NCBI GenBank assembly: GCA_900541725.1
Contig: UQLB01000025.1
Location: 1 to 32,740 of the forward strand
Length of the DNA stretch: 32,740 nt
Direction: 5' to 3'
Source of the DNA: an uncultured Collinsella sp.
GTDB lineage: Bacteria > Actinomycetota > Coriobacteriia > Coriobacteriales > Coriobacteriaceae
In this document: positions 15,754-22,526 of the stretch, in pieces
How positions within the stretch are numbered: position 1 is the stretch's first letter
Layout of the letters: the number at the start of each line of letters is the position of its first letter
Program-made: the position numbers and the translations under genes
Notes under the pieces: model-generated
What the model was told of the DNA's origin: nothing
The model's input: only the letters and a program-made list of their open reading frames with translations
Database searches by the model: none

Positions 15754-15782
15754 TATATAGGATAGCCGCATACCGTTCACGG
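15754..15782 (-). promoter_or_regulatory. Promoter of the membrane LuxR gene with CCGTGAACGGT at -35
   Basis: On the minus strand CCGTGA (15782-15777) is followed by exactly 17 nt and TATATA (15759-15754). The -35 has no sigma-70 match, but the palindrome ACCGTTCACGGT occupies it, as expected for an activator-dependent or repressor-blocked promoter. Confidence 0.55.
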
Positions 15783-15850
15783 TTCTAGATAGTAAACCCC
15801 CTGTAAACTCTTGACCTGCGGGTTTATATTGGATTAGAGAGGGTGTAACT

Positions 15851-15880
15851 CCGTGAACGGTCTTTAATCCCGAATAAACT
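15851..15880 (+). promoter_or_regulatory. Promoter of ptcA with CCGTGAACGGT at -35
   Basis: CCGTGA (15851-15856) lies 18 nt before TAAACT (15875-15880), mirroring the arrangement on the opposite strand. A separate TTGACC at 15811-15816 could serve a second upstream promoter, but its -10 is poor. The leader would be about 98 nt. Confidence 0.5.
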
Positions 15881-15984
15881 AGGTAAAAATTGCATACGGG
15901 TGAATGATGGTCTTGTCAACAAGAGGCGTGATGTTCGAGCGCCTCATAGTAATAGTCGGCAAGACCGGCGGAAAGGAAATCGAC

Positions 15985-17058
15985 ATGGCACTGCCTAAGG
16001 ATTTCATCGACACCAACGACTTCACCAAAGAGCAGATCCTGGCTATCGAGGATCTTGGCCTGGCAATGAAGAAGGCCATCAAGGTTGACGGTTATTATCC
16101 GCACCTGCTCCGCAACAAGAGCCTTGGCATGATCTTCCAGCAGGTCTCCACCCGCACTCGTCTTTCCTTCGAGACCGCTATGACCGACCTCGGCGGCCAT
16201 GCTCAGTTCTATGGCCCTGGCACCATCCAGCTCGGCGGTCACGAGTCCCTGGGCGACACCGCTCGCGTTATGGGCTCGCTGCTCGACATCATGATGGCTC
16301 GCGTTGACCGTCACAAGGACGTCGTCGGCCTCGCCGAGGGCTCTGCTGTGCCCGTCATCAACGGCATGTCCGAGTTCAACCACCCCACGCAGGAGATGGG
16401 CGACCTCATGACCATGCTCGAGAACCTCCCCGAGGGCAAGAAGATCGAGGACTGCACCCTGGCCTTCATCGGCGACGCCACCCAGGTCTGCGTCTCCCTC
16501 ATGTTCATCGCCTCCAAGGTCGGCATGAAGTTCGTCCAGTTTGGACCTAAGGGCCACCAGATCCCCGACGGCGGCCTGCACGTCGGCACCGTCGAGGAGC
16601 GCGCCGAGTTCGGCAAGCAGATGATGGCCATTGCCGAGGAGAACTGCAAGGTCTCCGGCGGCTCGGTCGTCATCTCCGACGACATCGAGTGCATCAAGGG
16701 CGCCGACTTCATCTACACCGACGTGTGGTATGGCCTGTACGACGAGGAGGTCTCGGGCGAGAACTACATGGACGTGTTCTATCCCAAGTATCAGGTCACC
16801 ATGGACATGATGAACTTCGCCGGTCCCAACTCCAAGTTCATGCACTGCCTGCCGGCCACCCGCAACGAGGAGGTCGTCGACGAGGTCATGGACGATCCCG
16901 AGCGCTCCCTGTGCTGGGTCGAGGCCGAGAACCGCAAGCACTCCATCCGTGCTCTCCTTGCCGCCCTGGGCAAGCGCACCCCGCTCAACGACGAGGGCGT
17001 CGAGTACTCCGCCAAGGCTGAGCTCCACGCCGCTCTCGAAGCTCTCGAGCAGCTCTAA
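15985..17058 (+). CDS. ptcA: Putrescine carbamoyltransferase
   Basis: It phosphorolyses N-carbamoylputrescine to putrescine and carbamoyl phosphate (the physiological direction in agmatine catabolism). The 357 residues show the carbamoyl-phosphate site STRTR (55-59), HPTQ (133-136) and HCLP (287-290). Features separating it from ornithine transcarbamylases are FQQVSTRTR, IQLGGHES (81-88), GDATQVC, YTDVWYGLY and the C-terminal helix AENRKHSIRALLAAL, which match the Enterococcus enzyme as I remember it. Start ATG 15985 has AAAGGA 8-9 nt upstream; upstream in-frame codons from 15904 are leader. It heads the agmatine gene set. Confidence 0.93.
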   Translation: MALPKDFIDTNDFTKEQILAIEDLGLAMKKAIKVDGYYPHLLRNKSLGMIFQQVSTRTRLSFETAMTDLGGHAQFYGPGTIQLGGHESLGDTARVMGSLLDIMMARVDRHKDVVGLAEGSAVPVINGMSEFNHPTQEMGDLMTMLENLPEGKKIEDCTLAFIGDATQVCVSLMFIASKVGMKFVQFGPKGHQIPDGGLHVGTVEERAEFGKQMMAIAEENCKVSGGSVVISDDIECIKGADFIYTDVWYGLYDEEVSGENYMDVFYPKYQVTMDMMNFAGPNSKFMHCLPATRNEEVVDEVMDDPERSLCWVEAENRKHSIRALLAALGKRTPLNDEGVEYSAKAELHAALEALEQL

Positions 17059-17084
17059 GCCTCAAGGCTTCTAAAAGCACGTTT

Positions 17085-17160
17085 GCGGGCGGCGGATGCT
17101 CGTCTCCTGTCGCCCGCTCACCGAGGCCCAAGCAATTGCCTTAATACCTTAGGGCCTCGG
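17085..17160 (+). promoter_or_regulatory. Two hairpins between ptcA and the first antiporter
   Basis: GCGGGCG (17085-17091) pairs with CGCCCGC (17111-17117). CCGAGGCCC (17121-17129) pairs with GGGCCTCGG (17152-17160). No T-tract follows, so they look like mRNA stability or processing elements rather than terminators. The AAGGAG for the next gene lies at about 17179. Confidence 0.5.
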
Positions 17161-17191
17161 ATCTGTCCAAGACTGAGCGAAGGAGCTCATC

Positions 17192-18631
17192 ATGAGCGAC
17201 GGAAAGAAAAAGCTTTCCTTCTTGACGGTCATTTCGACCATCATCTGCGTCGTCTTCGTTTGCGAGGCCGCTGCTCCTGCTGCTGCCATTGGCAACCAGC
17301 AGTTCTTCTGGTGGATCTTCCTGATCCTGACCTTCCTGCTTCCCTACGGCATGGTTGTCGCCGAGCTCGGTACCACCTATGACGGCGAGGGCGGCATTTA
17401 CGACTGGGTACGCGATGGCCTGGGCGACAAATGGGGCGCCCGCATCTCGTACTACTACTGGGTCAACTACCCGCTGTGGATCGCCTCGCTGGCTACCATG
17501 TTCCCCGACATTTTGGGCATGGTCTTTGGCGTCGAGTTCAACTTGATCGCCAAGATGGGTATCGATCTTGCCTTTGTGTGGATCGTCTACCTCATGGGTC
17601 GCTCCAAGGCGGCCGACTCCGAGTGGGTCCTTAACGGTGGCGCCATCATCAAGGTCGCCGTCGCCGTTATCGTTGGCGCTTTGGGCATTTGGTATGCCAT
17701 GGAGAACGGTTTTGCGAACGACATGTCCGCTGCCACCTTCCTGCCCGAGCTCACCAACACCAACGCTCTCGGCTACCTGTCGATCATCATCTTTAACTTC
17801 ATGGGCTTCGAGGTCATCTGCACCATGACCGACGACATGGCCGATCCCGCTCGCGATATCCCCAAGGCTATCATCGTCGGTGGCCTGTCCATCGCCGTGA
17901 TCTACCTGTTCGCTGGCTTTGGCATCGGCGCTGCTGTGCCGGCCGATTCCATCGACCCCGACTATGGCATGATTGTCGCAGTCCAGACCATGGTGGGCGA
18001 CTCCATGATCTTCAAGGTCATCTGCATCGCCTTCCTGATCACCCTGTTCGCCAACATGGCCGCCTGGTCCTTCGGCGTTAACTCCGTCGCTCGCTACGCC
18101 GCCGAGCACGGCAACATGCCCAAGGTCTTCGCCTCGATGATCTCGGATGACGATATGCCCAACGGCGCCAACCTGGTCAACGCCATCGTTGCCTCCCTGG
18201 TGCTGTGCCTGCAGCTGGTTCCCATCGACGCCATCTCCAACGGTGTTTTCTGGATGCTCTTCGGCACTTCCGTCGTCTTCCTGCTGCTCACCTATATCCC
18301 GATGTTCCCGGCGTTCCTCAACCTTCGTAAGAACGACCCCAACCGCGAGCGCATCTTCACGTTCCCGTTTAAGGGCGCCATGATGAAGGTCATGCTGGCT
18401 ATCCCCTGCATCGAGCTGGTCCTGGCCATCGTCGCAACGCTGGTGCCGTTCTCCGCCGCCGAGATTGGCGACAAGCTCCCGATGATCGTTATCTTCATCG
18501 TGCTCGTGCTCATCGGCGAGGTCGTCCGCGTCGTCAGCGCTAAGGGCCGCGAGACCGAGTACAAGGGTCTGACCCCTGAGCTCGCAGCCCAGCGTCTCGC
18601 TGAGGAGGCCGCCGAGGCCGAGGAGAACTAG
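17192..18631 (+). CDS. APC-family amino acid/polyamine antiporter, AguD-like (first copy)
   Basis: A 479-residue integral membrane protein with about 12 hydrophobic segments and the APC start (TVISTIICVVFVCEAAAPAAA, then QFFWWIFLI, VAELGT and GGIYDWVRDGLGD). Its C-terminal tail is acidic. Position between ptcA and an agmatine deiminase points to agmatine/putrescine exchange, which would supply substrate and remove product without energy cost. Specificity is inferred from context only; other amino acids cannot be ruled out. ATG follows AAGGAG by about 7 nt. A close paralogue sits at 20752-22149. Confidence 0.87.
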   Translation: MSDGKKKLSFLTVISTIICVVFVCEAAAPAAAIGNQQFFWWIFLILTFLLPYGMVVAELGTTYDGEGGIYDWVRDGLGDKWGARISYYYWVNYPLWIASLATMFPDILGMVFGVEFNLIAKMGIDLAFVWIVYLMGRSKAADSEWVLNGGAIIKVAVAVIVGALGIWYAMENGFANDMSAATFLPELTNTNALGYLSIIIFNFMGFEVICTMTDDMADPARDIPKAIIVGGLSIAVIYLFAGFGIGAAVPADSIDPDYGMIVAVQTMVGDSMIFKVICIAFLITLFANMAAWSFGVNSVARYAAEHGNMPKVFASMISDDDMPNGANLVNAIVASLVLCLQLVPIDAISNGVFWMLFGTSVVFLLLTYIPMFPAFLNLRKNDPNRERIFTFPFKGAMMKVMLAIPCIELVLAIVATLVPFSAAEIGDKLPMIVIFIVLVLIGEVVRVVSAKGRETEYKGLTPELAAQRLAEEAAEAEEN

Positions 18632-18681
18632 AGCACCCGGTTCTGGGGCTCCAACCCTCCTCGTGTACCAACGCGCGCTTC

Positions 18682-18928
18682 GTCGGGCTTGTCGCTCCCG
18701 ACTCCGGGCACTCTAGCCTCTTCGGAGGCGTGCCCAAGCGACAGTTTTGATAACCATTCCCCCGGGGTGGGTGTGAGCGATAGCTCCGGTAACCACCGCC
18801 CACCCCAATCTCTCTTCCGTATCCTTCGTGCGTTTTGTCTCCGCGCACTTGGTTACGTCGTCGCTTGCCGGTGCGATTCCGTGAAAACCGGCACCGGGCG
18901 CCCCGACCTTTGCCGGGGAACGGGCGCC
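18682..18928 (+). other. Structured intergenic RNA region upstream of the first agmatine deiminase
   Basis: The 368-nt gap 18632-18999 holds a chain of stems: GTCGGG/CCCGAC (18682-18687, 18697-18702); GGGCAC-n4-GCCTC-UUCG-GAGGC-GTGCCC (18706-18735); a three-way junction with outer arms GGGGTGGG (18764-18771) and CCCACCCC (18799-18806) enclosing GAGC-GATA-GCTC and CGGT-AACC-ACCG; TGCCGGT/ACCGGCA (18866-18893); and GGCGCC/GGCGCC around CCCCG/CGGGG (18897-18928). TGTCGCT (18690-18696) can instead pair with AGCGACA (18737-18743), which excludes the first stem. There is no T-tract terminator. It could be a regulatory leader; it matches no riboswitch class I can name. Confidence 0.5.
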
Positions 18929-18999
18929 TACCATCTCTTGGTTTTAGGCTGCGGGTAACCCGCCCGCAGCAAGCGATCGTTCGATTTGGAGGAAATCTT

Positions 19000-20205
19000 A
19001 TGCGTACGATCACCGAGTCCGAGTCCACCCCCAAGGCCGACGGCTTCTTCATGCCCGCCGAGTTCGCCCCGCAGGATCGCGTGTGGATGGGCTGGCCCCA
19101 CCGCACCGACACCTGGGCCCACGGCGCCAAGCCGGCCCAGAAGCAGTATGCCGCCATCGCCCGCGCCATCTCCGAGTTCACCCCGGTCTATATGTGCGCC
19201 AACCAGGTCGACTACGCCAACTGCAAGGCCGTCTTCGAGAACGACGAGAACGTCACCGTCATCGAGATGACCACCGACGACGCCTGGTTCCGCGACACTG
19301 CCGCCACCTACGTCATCAACGGCAAGGGCGAGAAGCGCGCCAACCACTGGCACTTCAACGCCTACGGCGGCCTCGTCGACGGCCTGTACTTCCCGTGGGA
19401 CAAGGACGAGCAGATCGCCCTCAAGATGGCTGAGCTCTCCGGCTGCCGCCGCTATCGTCCCGATGACATGATCCTCGAGGGCGGCTCCATCACCGTCGAC
19501 GGCGAGGGCACCCTTGTCGTGACCGACCAGTGCCTGCTTTCCCCGGGCCGCACCTGCTCTGCGGTTCTGGAGGAGGAAGAGGATCCCGAGTCCATCTGGC
19601 CCAAGTACCACAAGAAGTTTGAGCCCTGGAGCGAGGAGCTTCGCGCCTACATGGACGAGCACCTCAAGGATTACCTGGGTGTCGAGAAGGTCATCTGGGT
19701 CAAGGAGGGCATCGACCCCGAGGAGACCAACGGCCACATCGACGACGTCGCCACGTTCATCGCGCCGGGCGTCATGGCCTGCATTTGGACCGACGATCCC
19801 GAGTATCCGTTCTACGAGCAGTGCCACGCTGCCTACGAGACCCTCTCCAACGCCGTCGACGCCAAGGGCCGCAAGATGAAGGTCTACAAGCTCTGCATGC
19901 CCGTGAACCCGCTGTTCATGGACCAGGCTTCCTGCGACACCATCGACGCCGACGAGAACGCCGAGCCGCGCGTCCCCGACGAGCCGCTGATCGCCTCCTA
20001 CATGAACTACCTCGTGACCAACCACGGCGTTATCGTCCCGCAGTACGGCGACGAGAACGACCAGCTGGCCGTCGACACGCTCCAGAAGATCTACGACGAG
20101 GTCTGGGGCGAGGGCGTCTACAAGTGCGTCGGCGTTCAGTCCGAGCAGGTCGTCTTCGGTGGCGGCAACATCCACTGCATTACGCAGCAGGAGCCGTCCG
20201 CGTAA
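19000..20205 (+). CDS. aguA: Agmatine deiminase, divergent copy
   Basis: It hydrolyses agmatine to N-carbamoylputrescine and ammonia, feeding PtcA. The 401 residues carry the guanidino-group-modifying triad: Asp99 (AWFRDTAATYV), Glu160 (ILEGGS), His246/Asp248 (NGHIDD) and Cys393 (GGGNIHCITQQEP). Two oddities stand out against the second copy at 29672. The conserved RD-x-GP segment reads RDTAA here, and an acidic/aromatic insertion of about 25 residues lies at 182-225. The start ATG follows GGAGGAAATCTT, a strong site; in-frame codons upstream overlap the structured leader. Agmatine is the best-supported substrate, but the changes could mean altered specificity. Confidence 0.88.
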   Translation: MRTITESESTPKADGFFMPAEFAPQDRVWMGWPHRTDTWAHGAKPAQKQYAAIARAISEFTPVYMCANQVDYANCKAVFENDENVTVIEMTTDDAWFRDTAATYVINGKGEKRANHWHFNAYGGLVDGLYFPWDKDEQIALKMAELSGCRRYRPDDMILEGGSITVDGEGTLVVTDQCLLSPGRTCSAVLEEEEDPESIWPKYHKKFEPWSEELRAYMDEHLKDYLGVEKVIWVKEGIDPEETNGHIDDVATFIAPGVMACIWTDDPEYPFYEQCHAAYETLSNAVDAKGRKMKVYKLCMPVNPLFMDQASCDTIDADENAEPRVPDEPLIASYMNYLVTNHGVIVPQYGDENDQLAVDTLQKIYDEVWGEGVYKCVGVQSEQVVFGGGNIHCITQQEPSA

Positions 20206-20306
20206 TTGTCTGGCTTCCTGAGGCACGGCACCTTCCCGTTCATTCGTCGCTTGCGTACCCAAAGTACGCGGCGCTCCTCTTTCAGGGCAATCTGCCGCAC
20301 CTCAGA

Positions 20307-20405
20307 AACCCAGCCGATCAATCGGACAGTCGGTGAATCGCACCGTGACCATCTCGGGGCATTGATGGTCTGGTCACTTGATGTCTTGGTCGGCTGGGTT
20401 TTTCT
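20307..20405 (+). terminator. Multibranched terminator after the first agmatine deiminase
   Basis: AACCCAGCCGATCAA (20307-20321) pairs with TTGGTCGGCTGGGTT (20386-20400) with one G-U, followed by TTTCTTT. The ~64-nt interior holds two further hairpins, CGGTG/CACCG (20331-20345) and GTGACCA/TGGTCAC (20345-20377). Before it, CTGAGG-nn-CGGCA (from about 20219) can pair with TGCCG-nn-CCTCAG around a GCGTAC-CCAAA-GTACGC hairpin. Confidence 0.65.
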
Positions 20406-20407
20406 TT

Positions 20408-20526
20408 GGGCACTCCGTTGCCTCCACTTCGGAGTGCCCGCCTCTTTGATTGAGTACGCGTCTGATCTGGGATTTATTGCGGGTTAGGCCAATTGTTCGC
20501 TTGAATATCCCAGGTCAGACGCGTAC
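20408..20526 (+). other. Two long hairpins in the leader of the second antiporter gene
   Basis: GGGCACTCCG (20408-20417) pairs with CGGAGTGCCC (20430-20439). A 20-bp stem follows: GTACGCGTCTGATCTGGGAT (20454-20473) pairs with ATCCCAGGTCAGACGCGTAC (20507-20526) with a single U-G wobble. The wobble and the near-perfect length suggest an RNA structure or a palindromic repeat element. Neither hairpin has a T-tract. Confidence 0.6.
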
Positions 20527-20579
20527 CCAATTGCCGAAAGTTTCCGGGCGCAAACGCGACCGTTTTGATCGGAGTATCT

Positions 20580-20762
20580 ATGTACCAGCGTATCGTTATC
20601 TACACGCGCCTGTTCCGCGAGCGTTGGTCCAACAATTGCATCCTCTCTTCTCTTTGGGATGGCACCTGCACCGGTGACGCGGCCTGCAACCCTACCTTGG
20701 GCTGCGCCTTCGGTACAGATGCCATCCTTTTTGCTGTAGGGGGAGCGTGTCGTGGCAGGTAA
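20580..20762 (+). CDS. Possible upstream ORF (60 aa) overlapping the antiporter start
   Basis: ATG 20580 has GGAG 6 nt upstream. The frame runs 60 codons (MYQRIVIYTRLFRERW at the start, several Cys later) and stops 11 nt inside the antiporter gene. It covers the attenuator-like hairpin at 20657-20732, so its translation would disrupt that hairpin. It resembles no family I know. It may be a regulatory leader ORF or chance. Confidence 0.35.
   Translation: MYQRIVIYTRLFRERWSNNCILSSLWDGTCTGDAACNPTLGCAFGTDAILFAVGGACRGR
20657..20732 (+). promoter_or_regulatory. Attenuator-like hairpin before the second antiporter
   Basis: GGATGGCA (20657-20664) pairs with TGCCATCC (20720-20727), immediately followed by TTTTT (20728-20732). 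A smaller hairpin can form in the loop. The antiporter Shine-Dalgarno AGGGGGAG begins a few nt later, the layout of transcription attenuation. Confidence 0.45.
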
Positions 20763-22149
20763 AAAGTTCTCCCTGTTCGAGGTCATCCTCTCGGTTATCT
20801 GCGTTGTCTTTACCATCGAGGCGGCCGCTCCGGCATCTGCCATGGGTAACGTGCAGTTCTTCTGGTGGATCTTCCTCATCATTACGTTTTTGCTTCCCTA
20901 TGGCCTGGTGGTGGCCGAGCTCGGTACGGCGTTCGATTCCGAGGGCGGCCTGTACGATTGGGTTCGCCTGGGCTTGGGCGACCGTTGGGGCGCCCGCTGC
21001 TCCTGGTGCTATTGGGTCAACTTTCCACTGTGGGTGGCAAGTATCGCCTGCATGTTCCCCAGTGTCATCAATGCGGTATGGGGCATCGAATTTTCGCTTG
21101 GGGTCCGAATTGCCATCGAGCTTGCCTTTGTGTGGGGCGTCACGGTCATGGCAATGCAGCCGGTGGCCGAGGCCGATTGGGTCATGGATGGCGGCGCCGT
21201 CATCAAGGTGCTCATTACCGCCGTAGTGGGAATCATCGGCATCTGGTTTGCCTGCAACAACGGCTTTGCCAACGATATGTCGTTTAAGACCTTTGTCCCC
21301 GATCTGGGAGACACTAACTCACTGACGTATCTTTCAATCATCCTATTCAACTTTATGGGCTTTGAGGTGGTCGCGACCTTTGCCAGCACGATGAAGAACC
21401 CATCGCGCGATATCCCCAAGGCGGTTATCGCCGGTGGCGTTGCCATCGCGGCGATCTACATTATCTGTGGCATCGGTATTGGAGCCGCGGTTCCCACCGA
21501 GCAGCTTTCACTCGATTCGGGCATTGTGGACGCGGTTGCCGCCATGGTGGGGCGCGCTCACCCGCTGACGATGGTCGTGGGCGTGGCCTTTCTGGTAACG
21601 CTGTTTGCCAACATGATCTGTTGGAGCTTTGGCGTCAACAACGTGGCGAGCTATGCCGCGCGCCATGGCAACATGCCGCGTCCCTTTGCGCTGGTGTCCA
21701 AGAAGACCGGCATGCCCAACGGCTCGGCACTCATTAACGGTTGTTTTGCCAGCTTGGTGCTGCTACTTCAGATTCCGCTGGGTGAAGGTTCCGACGTCTT
21801 TTGGGTCTTCTTCTCGATGAACGTCGTCTTTCTGCTCATGAGCTATATCCCGATGTTCCCGGCGTTTTGGCGCCTGCGTAAATACGACGACCGCCCGCGT
21901 GTGTTTCGCGCGCCCTTCGAGGGCAAGGTGCTTGCGGTAGCGCTTGCGGTGCCGGTGGTAGAACTCGTGCTTTCGATTGTTGCGACAATCGTGCCGCTTA
22001 ACAGCTCGCCCGCCGAGATGTCAAAGTTGCCGATCCTCATGGGTGTGGTGATCGGCGTGTTGCTGGGCGAGGTTTCGCGCCTCATATCGCGCCGCGGCCG
22101 CAGCATCGACAATCCCGGCGTTGGCGTGTGTGGAAAACGCAAATCGTGA
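20752..22149 (+). CDS. APC-family antiporter, AguD-like (second copy)
   Basis: A 465-residue membrane protein, plainly paralogous to 17192-18631: shared blocks include CVVF, EAAAPAS, QFFWWIFLI, FLLPYG, VAELGT, YDWVR and SYIPMFPAF/TYIPMFPAF. About 12 helices are expected. It lacks the long acidic C-terminal tail of the first copy and ends in a basic one. The start is GTG, 6 nt after AGGGGGAG. Two antiporters around one deiminase suggest division of labour, for example different exchange pairs. Its ~550-nt structured leader implies separate control. Confidence 0.86.
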   Translation: MAGKKFSLFEVILSVICVVFTIEAAAPASAMGNVQFFWWIFLIITFLLPYGLVVAELGTAFDSEGGLYDWVRLGLGDRWGARCSWCYWVNFPLWVASIACMFPSVINAVWGIEFSLGVRIAIELAFVWGVTVMAMQPVAEADWVMDGGAVIKVLITAVVGIIGIWFACNNGFANDMSFKTFVPDLGDTNSLTYLSIILFNFMGFEVVATFASTMKNPSRDIPKAVIAGGVAIAAIYIICGIGIGAAVPTEQLSLDSGIVDAVAAMVGRAHPLTMVVGVAFLVTLFANMICWSFGVNNVASYAARHGNMPRPFALVSKKTGMPNGSALINGCFASLVLLLQIPLGEGSDVFWVFFSMNVVFLLMSYIPMFPAFWRLRKYDDRPRVFRAPFEGKVLAVALAVPVVELVLSIVATIVPLNSSPAEMSKLPILMGVVIGVLLGEVSRLISRRGRSIDNPGVGVCGKRKS

Positions 22150-22244
22150 GGGGGTTCGGTTCGGCAGTGCGGGACTCAAAACCGGAGTTGCTTCCGAGTT
22201 AACAAATTGCTGCGAGGATTTCTGCGGCAATCGTGAAGGTTATG

Positions 22245-22436
22245 CTAGCGGTTGTGCTGCTCAATATCAGAGGAGAGCTTAGGCGCAAAGTAGGGGACAT
22301 GGCCCAGGTAAGGGCAGCTGTCGTTGCGTTCATCAACGATGCAGGGAACGTCATCGTAGGTCATGGTCGAACCGATCTTGGCGATGGCCTTGGCGGCGGG
22401 CGCGACAATAATCTTGAGCGGTGCAATCGGCGCCAT
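22245..22436 (-). CDS. Small conserved-looking protein of unknown function
   Basis: A 63-residue protein, MAPIAPLKIIVAPAAKAIAK at the N-terminus, then a hydrophilic part with two Cys (PCIVDERNDSCPYLGHVPYF). AAAGGAG stands about 5 nt before the ATG, a strong site. I do not recognise the family; the Ala/Ile-rich first 20 residues could be a short amphipathic or membrane helix. It is convergent with the second antiporter and divergent from the second membrane LuxR gene. It is below usual length cut-offs but well supported by its ribosome-binding site. Confidence 0.55.
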   Translation of the reverse strand: MAPIAPLKIIVAPAAKAIAKIGSTMTYDDVPCIVDERNDSCPYLGHVPYFAPKLSSDIEQHNR

Positions 22437-22526
22437 GGCCTCTCCTTTCGATCTTGGTATTCGTTCGATGTTTCTACCATAACCGTAATGCGGAATCAAG
22501 CTGGTTGTGCGCGGAATGAGGGTAGT

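Noticed and set aside
15904..15984. Longer ptcA start (27 extra codons)
   Set aside because: The extension is unlike carbamoyltransferases and lacks a ribosome-binding site, whereas ATG 15985 has one.
18866..18928. Cobalamin- or FMN-riboswitch-like sequence (GTGCGATTCCGTG...ACCGGC)
   Set aside because: It is only a short local resemblance. The conserved core elements and the downstream CCGCC-x-CTGT block of cobalamin switches are missing, and the next gene has no link to these cofactors.
20651..20732. T-box leader, suggested by GGGATGGCACC before a terminator
   Set aside because: The T-box consensus AGGGTGGNACCGCG is interrupted by an extra A and lacks the GCG. No specifier stem or AGTA/GA motif was found. 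The segment pairs directly with the 3' side of the terminator, which is not the T-box arrangement.
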